Source of the DNA: JBOGEB01 sp050743125
GTDB lineage: Bacteria; Actinomycetota; Nitriliruptoria; Euzebyales; Egibacteraceae
Length of the DNA stretch: 64,000 bases
Assembly (NCBI GenBank): GCA_050743125.1
Contig: JBOGEB010000003.1
Coordinates: forward strand, 1 to 64,000
Direction: 5' to 3'
Position numbers and translations under genes: made by a program. Positions 47,402-54,568 of this stretch are shown one piece after another. Every line of letters begins with the position of its first letter. Position 1 is the stretch's first letter. Under the pieces are notes generated by a model. It saw only the letters and a program-made list of their open reading frames with translations. It was not told the DNA's origin and ran no database searches.

Positions 47402-48375
47402 TCGCCGCCGGCCATGAGTTCATTTTCCTCCAGGCCAACCGAGACCTGCGCGAGGCCGGATGGGACCTGCGCGACTGCTACACCTGGGATCCTGGGCTGC
47501 CGGACGTCGATGTGCTGTTCTGCGAGTGGCGCTGGCTTATCCCCGGCCGCAACACCACCCGGTGCGGCGCGCCTGGGCATACCTGCGACCTGCACCGCCA
47601 AGACGAACTCGTCAGCCACTACACGCTCGGCCAGGGCGTCTCTACCGTGCTCTGGGACAAGGACCGCCAGCTGGCCTGCGACGACCCGCTGCGCCGACGG
47701 CGAAACGTTGCAGTCTGCGAGCCCGCCCTCCGTCCGCACCCCGGGGCGGCGAGCCTGCTGTTCCCCGTCGCCGACGCCGCCCTGGATGCTGTCGACCCGG
47801 TCGCCCTGGCCGCCTGGTTCCGGCCGCTGCCCCTGGTCTACGTCGGCAACCAGTACGACCGGGACGAGGCGTTCGATACGTTCTTCGCGCCCGCCGGCGC
47901 CCGCTTCCCCCACCACGTCGCGGGCAAGTGGACCCGCACCAGCAGGTGGCCGCACGTGCACTTCACCGGCCGGTGCGCCTTCGCCGACGTCGAGCCCTTG
48001 TACCAGTCGGCGCTGGCCACCGTGCTGCTGCTGCCCGACCGGTACGCGAAGGCCGGGCAGATGACCCAGCGGCTGTTCGAGGCCGTGCTTGCTGGGTGCC
48101 TGCCGATCACCCCCGCCAGCATTGCCGACGCGCACCGGTTCGCGCCGGCCGTACTGCACGCTGCCGATGGGGGAGACGTTATCGCCCGCATCGAGCAGCT
48201 CCGGATCCTCGCGGGCACACTCGCGCACGTCGACCTGCTCGCCGCGTGCATGCGGGCACTCGACCAGTTCCGCCTGTCCCGCCAGCTCGCCACGCTGAAC
48301 CAGATCCTGGAGCGTCTGACCGATGCGCGCAACACGAGGGTCGCGACCCAGATCCGGCCGAGGAGCTTGGGATGA
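47290..48375 (+). CDS. Glycosyltransferase-like protein (GT-B fold)
   Basis: 361 residues from the GTG at 47290. N-terminal segment RIGYSFWGFLGPGIVDTPDG, IDGLIAAGHEFIFLQANRDL; C-terminal nucleotide-sugar region YVGNQYDRDEAFDTFFAPAG, HVHFTGRCAFADVEPLYQSA and QRLFEAVLAGCLPITPASIA, ending with a helical tail. The arrangement resembles GT4-like enzymes, though the family is not certain. In the island it may glycosylate a modified nucleoside or the same scaffold the carbamoyltransferase acts on. Confidence 0.65.
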   Translation: MGHPVRIGYSFWGFLGPGIVDTPDGGRSHRRPLIDGLIAAGHEFIFLQANRDLREAGWDLRDCYTWDPGLPDVDVLFCEWRWLIPGRNTTRCGAPGHTCDLHRQDELVSHYTLGQGVSTVLWDKDRQLACDDPLRRRRNVAVCEPALRPHPGAASLLFPVADAALDAVDPVALAAWFRPLPLVYVGNQYDRDEAFDTFFAPAGARFPHHVAGKWTRTSRWPHVHFTGRCAFADVEPLYQSALATVLLLPDRYAKAGQMTQRLFEAVLAGCLPITPASIADAHRFAPAVLHAADGGDVIARIEQLRILAGTLAHVDLLAACMRALDQFRLSRQLATLNQILERLTDARNTRVATQIRPRSLG

Positions 48376-48480
48376 CGAACCGTGCCCATCTTGCTCACCG
48401 GCCTGATCGTTACCGACTGCACCGATGGCCGGGCGAACCTCCACGGGACCGCAGGGTCAGGCTACTATCCTGCCGATCTC

Positions 48481-49017
48481 GTGGAGCGGATCGTGATCAT
48501 CGGCTGTGGCGGCAGCGGCAAGTCCCACCTGGGGCGCCAACTCGGCGCCCAGCTGGGTATCCCCGTAACCCACTTGGACACGCGCTATTACGACGGCCAC
48601 TGGAACCCGCTGCCGCAAGAGCGGTTCGCCGAACTGCAGCGCGAGTTGGTCGCCCGGCCACGGTGGATCATCGAGGGGAACTACGCCTCCACACTGCCCA
48701 TCCGGCTGGCTGCCGCGGACACGGTGATCTTCTGCGATCTGCCTGCCTTGGTCTGCCTGTGGGGGATTCTGGAACGCCGGTTGCGGCACGGGGCTGGCCA
48801 GCACGACGCGATCGGCGTCTACGACCGGATCACCTGGGATTTCCTTCGTTACATCCTCGGCTACCAGCGCTCGATGCGTCCGCGCGTCCAACGGCTGCTT
48901 GCCGAGCACGCCAGCCACGCCGATCTCGTCGTGCTGCACAGCCGCCGTGCAGCACGCCGCTACCTGGCCACCGTTTCCGTGACCGGCGCCGCGCAGACCC
49001 GCCCATTAGACTGCTGA
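48481..49017 (+). CDS. P-loop nucleotide kinase-like protein (FlaR/adenylate-kinase-like)
   Basis: 178 residues from the GTG at 48481, which gives the normal family N-terminus VERIVIIGCGGSGKSHLGRQ. Further motifs: IPVTHLDTRYYDGHWNPLPQ, RWIIEGNYASTLPIRLAAAD, VIFCDLPALVCLWGILERR. The frame is open to 48382 but the extra residues are not protein-like. 'Topology modulation' proteins of this type are small phosphotransferases. In this cluster it may phosphorylate the unusual nucleotide. Confidence 0.75.
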   Translation: MERIVIIGCGGSGKSHLGRQLGAQLGIPVTHLDTRYYDGHWNPLPQERFAELQRELVARPRWIIEGNYASTLPIRLAAADTVIFCDLPALVCLWGILERRLRHGAGQHDAIGVYDRITWDFLRYILGYQRSMRPRVQRLLAEHASHADLVVLHSRRAARRYLATVSVTGAAQTRPLDC

Positions 49018-49042
49018 GCACGGCCCGCCAGGACGGTGAGCC

Positions 49043-49869
49043 GTGTCCCAGGTAGTCAACCCGTTCCTCGACCCAGCTATGGTGGGCGGCCAGCTATACG
49101 CCACCGCCGACCGGCTGGCCCGCCGCACCGGCGCCCTTCACCGAGCCAAGGTCGCAGGTCGGCACGCAGCGCAGGTCATCGCCGAACTCGCTATGAGTAC
49201 CATGCCGTCGCGGCCGTGGCTCACCGCGGTCGATGTCGGCTGCGGCCGGGGTACCACCACACGAGTGCTCGCCGATCAGCTCCGGCCAGCCCAGCTGATC
49301 GCCCTGGACGTCTCGCCCGCCGTGCTGGCCGCCGCCCGCGTCCGCCTCGCTCGCTACGGTCCGGTGCGGTTCGTGTGCGCCGATTTCCACCGCCTGCCGC
49401 TGGGCGACGCCAGCTGTCACCTCGTGGTTGCGGCCTTCTGCCTCTACCACTCCCGGCAGCCGGCGGTCGTGGTCGCAGAGATCGCCCGCTGTCTGATGCC
49501 CTGGGGGGCGGCGATCCTGGTCACCAAGTCCGCCGACAGCTACCGCAAGCTCGATGAGCTCGTCGCCGCATCTGGCCTCGACCACAGGCCACAAAGCGCC
49601 CGAGCCTGTACGAGGCAGCCCACAGCGGCAACCTCGCCGAACTGGCCACCAGCGCCCTCGACGTGCGACAAGTCGTCCACGAGGAGCACCGTTTTCGGTT
49701 CACCGACTTGGCGCACGCCGCCGAGTACCTGATGACCAGCCCCAAGTACGTCCTTCCCGAGCGGCTGCGCGACGGCCCTTGCGCGCTCGCTGCGGCCCTA
49801 CAAAACCGGCTGCCCGACCGCCCGGTGACCGCTACTTCCACGGTCACCTACGTCGTGGCCGCGCGCTAA
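49043..49869 (+). pseudogene. SAM-dependent methyltransferase, frameshifted
   Basis: Motif I AVDVGCGRGTTTRVLADQL, then LIALDVSPAVLAAARVRLAR and HLVVAAFCLYHSRQPAVVVA in the first frame. A frameshift at about 49590-49600 separates this from KRPSLYEAAHSGNLAELATS, HEEHRFRFTDLAHAAEYLMT and PERLRDGPCALAAAL in another frame, which is the expected C-terminal domain of such enzymes. Total ~275 codons. Third damaged gene in the island. Confidence 0.8.
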
Positions 49870-49908
49870 ATGTCACGTCGCGACGACGAAGGACGGAGGA
49901 CAGCCAGC

Positions 49909-50775
49909 ATGAGCGCACAGTCGAACACCGCCCGGTTCGCCAAGCGCTATCGGGACGCTGCGGCGTGCCGCACCGCGCTGGCCAACTACCACTGGCTGAC
50001 CGGCATCGGCGAGCCGCTACGGCTGCCCCGCCTGCTGTCGGCGGACGCAGGGCACTTGGACTTCGAGTTCGTACACGGACGCGCCGCCGTGCCTGACGAC
50101 CTTGTTGCGCTGGCCGGTCATCTCGGCGATGTTCATAGCGCGGCCCATGTCAAAGAGCTGCATCGCGCGCGCCTGGACACCCCCTATGCGACCGGCGGCG
50201 GCCACTACATCCCCGATTTCCTCACCCCCCGCCTTCAAGTGCTGCCCCGACGGCTGCGCTCCGGCACCGTACCCGAGCCGTGGCTCGATGTAGAGCAGGC
50301 CATCAGGCTGCTGCGACAGGCCGCAGCCGGCCCGGCCGCGCTGTACAAGGACGCCAACCCACGCAACTTCCTCATCACCGCCAACGGGCCGATCGCCCTC
50401 GACATCGACGTCGACGATCTCACCCTCGCCCCCTTCGGCTACGACCTCGCCAAGCTCATCGTCACCCTCGCCATGACCCACGGCCCGATCTCAGCACAGG
50501 TCATCGAGCATTCCCTAGCCGCCTACAACGCCGCAGCCAACCGTCAGAAGCCCGGGCTCGGTCATGTCACCTGGTCCGACCTGATGGCCTGGACCGAGAT
50601 CCACCACATCCTCACCAGCCCCTACCTCGGCGCAGGCGGCTACCAGCACAGCTGGCACACCCTGCGCCCTGACGCTCCCTGGGCCTCCCCTGTCACGCGC
50701 GCGGCTCCACAGAGGACAACGCTGCACGTGGGTCTCGCCATTGGGCTGGCGCTACAGTCTGCGCATGGACCATGA
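49909..50775 (+). CDS. APH/choline-kinase-like phosphotransferase of the island
   Basis: 288 residues from the ATG at 49909, with GGAGG upstream. Kinase motifs: ALYKDANPRNFLITANGPIA (catalytic Asp...Asn) and LDIDVDDLTLAPFGYDLAKL (metal-binding Asp). FEFVHGRAAVPDDLVALAGH is the lid region. Not closely related to the two phosphotransferases at 0-13 kb. It overlaps the following regulator gene by 11 bp. Substrate unknown. Confidence 0.8.
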   Translation: MSAQSNTARFAKRYRDAAACRTALANYHWLTGIGEPLRLPRLLSADAGHLDFEFVHGRAAVPDDLVALAGHLGDVHSAAHVKELHRARLDTPYATGGGHYIPDFLTPRLQVLPRRLRSGTVPEPWLDVEQAIRLLRQAAAGPAALYKDANPRNFLITANGPIALDIDVDDLTLAPFGYDLAKLIVTLAMTHGPISAQVIEHSLAAYNAAANRQKPGLGHVTWSDLMAWTEIHHILTSPYLGAGGYQHSWHTLRPDAPWASPVTRAAPQRTTLHVGLAIGLALQSAHGP

Positions 50776-51988
50776 CCTGTCGATTGGCGACCGGATCCGC
50801 TCCTATCGGCGGCGCCGGGGGATGTCGCAGAAGGTTCTGGGGCAGCTGGTCGGCCGGTCGGAGTCGTGGGTGTCGCAGGTCGAGCGGGGCGACCTGCCCG
50901 TCGACCGGCTGAGCGTCATTGTCGTCGTCGCCCAAGCGTTGAAGGTTGAGCTGGGCCAGCTATTGGGCCAGCCGTTCTTGGTACGCAACGGGGATGAGCT
51001 CGGTGACGGTGTCCCGGGCATCCGCCGGGCGCTGACCGGACGGGACGCGCTCGCTGCGGTGCTCGGAGAAGCCGCTGGCGAGGTCGAGCCCCTGGATCTC
51101 GACCGGCTGCGCCGGGATGTGGCCCAGTGCTGGGCGATTCGGCAGGCGGGTCGTTACGCCGCGCTGACCGGGATGCTGCCGGACCTGATCGTGCGTGCCG
51201 AGGCGGCCACCCGCGCCACCCTGGGCGATCCCCGGCCTGCCTGGCGGCTGGCGAGCAATGTCTATCAGCTCGCCGCCGAGCTTGCCTCGCGCGTGGGCGA
51301 GTCGGACCTGGCCTGGGTCGCGGCTGACCGGGCGGTGCGCGCTGCTGAGCGGTCTGAGGACCGGCTGATCATGGCGGCGGCGGCTTGGCGGCTGGCGTAC
51401 GCGTTCCTCTTCGCCGGGCGGTTCGAGGAGAGTACCGACGTGGCGGTGATCGGTGCGGACGCGTTGGGACCTGGTGGGTCGTCGGCGCCGCCTGAGCACG
51501 TCTCGGTGTGGGGCGCCCTGCACCTGCTTGCTATGGCGAGCCAGTCCCATGCAGGGGATGCGGCCGCTGCCGGCAGGCTCCTGGTGGTTGCCCGCGAGGT
51601 GAGCAGTTTGCTGGGTGAGGATCGCAACGACTTGTGGACCAGGTTCGGCCCTACATCCGTCGACATCTACGAGACGGGCATGCACGTCAACCTCGGCCAC
51701 CCCGGTGAGGCGCTGCGGGCGGCCGAGCGGGTGGACACCTCGCGGTTGGCACCAGGGTTGCGGTTTCTCCGTGCGATCCACTTGTGCGAGGTGGCGGAGG
51801 CGTACTGGCAGCGTCGTGACGACGGTTCTGCGGTCAACGTGTTGCTGGCAGCAGAGCAGGCCGCCGATCAGGAGCTGCGGTATCGCCCGAAGGTCCGCGA
51901 GATGCTCGCCGACCTGCTGCGCCGTGAGCGCAAAGGCGCGACGCCGGGGCTGCGCCCCCTCGCGAAACGGGTCGGCGTCCTCGACTAG
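50765..51988 (+). CDS. XRE-family regulator with TPR-like domain (island regulator)
   Basis: 407 residues from the ATG at 50765. Helix-turn-helix IRSYRRRRGMSQKVLGQLVG then RSESWVSQVERGDLPVD, followed by helical repeats (LASNVYQLAAELASRVGESD, LWTRFGPTSVDIYETGMHVN). Same family and length as the regulator of the RiPP locus (8789-10003). Likely senses a pathway signal and controls the island genes. Confidence 0.87.
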   Translation: MDHDLSIGDRIRSYRRRRGMSQKVLGQLVGRSESWVSQVERGDLPVDRLSVIVVVAQALKVELGQLLGQPFLVRNGDELGDGVPGIRRALTGRDALAAVLGEAAGEVEPLDLDRLRRDVAQCWAIRQAGRYAALTGMLPDLIVRAEAATRATLGDPRPAWRLASNVYQLAAELASRVGESDLAWVAADRAVRAAERSEDRLIMAAAAWRLAYAFLFAGRFEESTDVAVIGADALGPGGSSAPPEHVSVWGALHLLAMASQSHAGDAAAAGRLLVVAREVSSLLGEDRNDLWTRFGPTSVDIYETGMHVNLGHPGEALRAAERVDTSRLAPGLRFLRAIHLCEVAEAYWQRRDDGSAVNVLLAAEQAADQELRYRPKVREMLADLLRRERKGATPGLRPLAKRVGVLD

Positions 51989-51995
51989 GGTTCCG

Positions 51996-52024
51996 CAGGG
52001 TTCCTGACACCCGCAGGAACCCTG
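51996..52024. terminator. Inverted repeat after the island regulator gene
   Basis: CAGGGTTCCTG (51996-52006) and CAGGAACCCTG (52014-52024) are exact complements around 7 bases, 8 bp past the stop codon. A further GGTTCC at 51989 overlaps. Terminator without a T tract, or a binding site. Confidence 0.5.
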
Positions 52025-52581
52025 ACGGGTCCGCTGTGGGGGCTGGGATCAGACTTCCCGCATGGACGACGAGCGCACCGGCCACCCTGCTGTGGCTGTC
52101 GCGGGCCTGGGCGTCTATCGGGTGACCACCACGGACGCGCCCTGCCATGGCTGTCTGGTCCCGATCTCGCGCCTGGGGCGATCCAGTCGTGCGTTCTGGC
52201 TGGCTGAATCAAGGCTCCTGGTCGGCGGGCGGTTGGGCTGGGACGGCACGAATCAGTCCACACGACTGCGGTCTGGGGCGGCTGGACGGTCCCGCGCCCC
52301 CGGCGGGACGGACCCCGCCCCAGGCCGCCTAACCGTAAAGAGTGCTGATAAGCATTCGCATGGCCCGGATGCCGCCGCTGCGCCAGCGGGTGCCACCGAC
52401 GCAACCCAGAGTGCGCGTTTTCGGCGCACAGACCTGTACGAACGCCTGGCTGCTTTTCGCCGACGCACGCTACCCGGAGGACAGGGCATGATCCCCGCTC
52501 GAGCCGGAACGACCGGACAATGCGTATCGCCTTGGATACACCGCTCTGGAGCGCCCGGCCCTTGCCCCGAGTCGTGGTCTG
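52025..52581. other. Stretch without a clear gene
   Basis: A 200-codon plus-strand frame opens at 52062 and begins plausibly (MDDERTGHPAVAVAGLGVYR) but becomes Arg/Pro/Gly-rich and overlaps the kinase remnant, so I do not call it. Nothing else is recognisable. Confidence 0.4.
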
Positions 52582-53119
52582 GTGACCGTCACGCTGTCCG
52601 CCGGCCGCGAGACCGCCGAACGCGGGTGCTTCGTCTGCCTGGAAGGCATCGACGGCGCTGGCAAGACCACCGCGATCGCGGCGGCTGGTGAGGCCTTGCG
52701 CCGCCGTGGGTCGCCGGTCGCGTGCTTCGACAAGAAGGACACCGGCTTCAGCTCCGCCTACGTGGAGCGGCACATGGCCGCGTTGCGGGACATCATCTGG
52801 GGTCATCCGCCGGACGACCCGTACCTGGAGCTGGGCGATCTTCACTGGGTGCACCTGCAGGCCGCCTGGTACTCCGCGCTCGCCAAGCGCAAGGCCATAC
52901 CGCTCCTCCAGGCCGGCTGCCTGGTGCTGACCGAACAACCTGGACCCACAAGTTCCTCGCCAAGCTGGCGATGCGGGACGACGTGGATGTCGACCACGTC
53001 CGCTCGGCGCTCTCCCATTTGATCCGCCCGGACCTGGTGATCCACCTGCGGATCGACCCGAAGGTGGCCGCCGCCCGCAAGACTGTGTTCGCGGTGAGTG
53101 AGGCCGGCAACCACGAGGG
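52582..53119 (+). pseudogene. Thymidylate kinase-like gene, frameshifted and truncated
   Basis: P-loop FVCLEGIDGAGKTTAIAAAG, then FDKKDTGFSSAYVERHMAAL, HWVHLQAAWYSALAKRKAIP. A frameshift at about 52930-52940 leads to TWTHKFLAKLAMRDDVDVDH, VRSALSHLIRPDLVIHLRID and FAVSEAGNHEG, where the gene is cut by the copy of the polyprenyl synthase 3' end. dTMP kinase relatives phosphorylate (modified) nucleoside monophosphates. With the thymidylate synthase homologue it supports a nucleotide theme for the island. Confidence 0.8.
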
Positions 53120-53233
53120 CCCGCCTGCAGGCCAAACTCGCCCTGGCCGGCCTGGCCCCGCCGCCCGCGTCGGCCCCAGCGCTGGACGGCCTGACCTACC
53201 TCGCCGAGCACGCAGCCACCCGCGCCACCTGAG
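53120..53233. repeat. Island direct repeat, right copy
   Basis: Second copy of the polyprenyl synthase 3' end (see 44077-44199), 9 bp shorter and with one substitution, ending at the same TGAG. It is fused to the truncated kinase gene. Sequence beyond 53233 would be the original downstream neighbour of the synthase gene before the island arrived. Confidence 0.9.
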
Positions 53234-53469
53234 CCTGCGGTCGAACATAGCCCCTGACGCGGTCCGCACGTCCGCCTTGCCGGCGGCTCGCCGCGACCGT
53301 GGGTGATGCGCATTCAAGCGCTTTTGTGCCCGCCCTGCCGTCCTGGCCTCGACCCGCGCCGCCTGAACGCCCAGGCAAGAGGTGCGCTTCTTGCCAGATG
53401 TGCGGTTCGGGACAAAGATGACCCGAGGCGCGTGCCCTCGGAGGCTAGGAATACCAGCTAATCTTTAGT

Positions 53470-53484
53470 ACGTTAAGAATATTG
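53470..53484 (+). promoter_or_regulatory. AT-rich promoter-like site at the sigma factor start
   Basis: TACGTTAAGAAT ends only a few bases before the GTG start of the sigma factor gene, in a locally AT-rich stretch. No ribosome-binding site is visible, so the transcript may be leaderless. Confidence 0.35.
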
Positions 53485-54416
53485 TGCAAACGATCACAAG
53501 GACTTCGGGCGCCGACCCTGCGGTGCCCTCCGACCTGCTCGACCTCTACTTCGCGGAGCTCGGGAAGGTCCGCCTGCTGACGGCCGAGGACGAGGTCCGC
53601 CTCGCGAAGGCGATCGAGGCAGGCAATGAGGCCGAGGCCGAGTTGGCCGAGGCGGGCGATCGCCTGCCTGCGGAGCGGCTCGCCGAGCTTGAGCGGCTGG
53701 TGCGCGCTGGCCAGGCGGCCTTCGACCACTTCGTCGCCGCCAACCTGCGGCTTGTCGTCAGCGTCGCCTCGAAGTTCACCCGCCGGTCGCGCCTCAGCCT
53801 GGACGAGCTGATCCAGGAGGGGAACCTCGGTCTGATCCGCGCCGTCGAGAAGTTCGACTGGCGTCGGGGTTTCAAGTTCTCGACCTACGCGACGTGGTGG
53901 ATCCGCCAGGCCATCCAGCGAGGCGTGGCCGCCAGCGAGACGACGATCCGCCTGCCTGTGGCGGTGCACGACGCGCTCGTGAAGATCCGCGCCGCCCGGT
54001 CCCGCCTCGAGGCGGAGTTCGGCCATGAGCCGACCATCGAGGAGCTCGCGGAGGCCACTCGGCTCGAACCGGACAAGGTCCGCCACGCGCTGAGCAGCGA
54101 CCGCGGCATGGCCTCCCTCGACCGCCGCGTCGGTCCGGACTCCGAGGATGCGGAGCTCGGCGATTTCGTCGCCGTCTCTGACGACGACCCGGCTGACGAG
54201 GTCGTCGAGCGGCAGTTCATGTCCGGCCTGTTCGACATCGCCCGCGAATGCCTTGACGACCGCAGCTGGTACGTCCTGCGCCGCCGTTTCGGCCTGGACG
54301 GCGCCGACGTCGCCACCCTCGACGTTCTCGGCAAGGAGCTCGGCCTCTCCCGCGAGTCCGTCCGCAAAATCGAGATCCGCGCCCTTCACGAGCTGAAGGT
54401 CGCTCTCGCCGCCTGA
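53484..54416 (+). CDS. RNA polymerase sigma-70 factor, group 2 (RpoD/SigB-like)
   Basis: 310 residues from the GTG at 53484. Region 1.2: LLDLYFAELGKVRLLTAEDE. Region 2: NLRLVVSVASKFTRRSRLSL, LIQEGNLGLIRAVEKFDWRR and FKFSTYATWWIRQAIQR. Region 3: RLPVAVHDALVKIRAARSRL. Region 4 helix-turn-helix: LGKELGLSRESVRKIEIRAL. Lacks the long acidic region 1.1 of the housekeeping factor, so it is an alternative primary-like sigma. A strong terminator follows, and the formate dehydrogenase operon lies downstream. Confidence 0.93.
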   Translation: MQTITRTSGADPAVPSDLLDLYFAELGKVRLLTAEDEVRLAKAIEAGNEAEAELAEAGDRLPAERLAELERLVRAGQAAFDHFVAANLRLVVSVASKFTRRSRLSLDELIQEGNLGLIRAVEKFDWRRGFKFSTYATWWIRQAIQRGVAASETTIRLPVAVHDALVKIRAARSRLEAEFGHEPTIEELAEATRLEPDKVRHALSSDRGMASLDRRVGPDSEDAELGDFVAVSDDDPADEVVERQFMSGLFDIARECLDDRSWYVLRRRFGLDGADVATLDVLGKELGLSRESVRKIEIRALHELKVALAA

Positions 54417-54438
54417 CCAGGTCACGACAGAGCAAAGT

Positions 54439-54467
54439 AGAGGCGGGGCGTTGACGGCCCCGCCTCT
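54439..54467 (+). terminator. Rho-independent-type terminator of the sigma gene
   Basis: AGAGGCGGGGC (54439-54449) pairs with GCCCCGCCTCT (54457-54467), 7-base loop, followed by TTGCG. About 25 bp after the stop codon. Confidence 0.75.
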
Positions 54468-54495
54468 TTGCGTCTCGAATGGTGTGAGGCTCGAT

Positions 54496-54536
54496 CGTGG
54501 ATACTTCGGTCCAGGATGTGGACCGAAGTGTCCACG
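54496..54536 (+). promoter_or_regulatory. 18-bp inverted repeat upstream of formate dehydrogenase operon
   Basis: CGTGGATACTTCGGTCCA (54496-54513) pairs with 54519-54536 with one T-G wobble, around GGATG. It ends 32 bases before the fdh start codon, in position for an operator or a leader hairpin. Confidence 0.55.
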
Positions 54537-54568
54537 ACAAGGCATCACCCGCACGATCGGAGGCGCAA

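Noticed and set aside
51985..53313. 440-codon minus-strand frame over the kinase remnant and island repeat
   Set aside because: It matches the antisense of the polyprenyl synthase 3' end, which explains its similarity to the frame at 42987-44456; not a gene.
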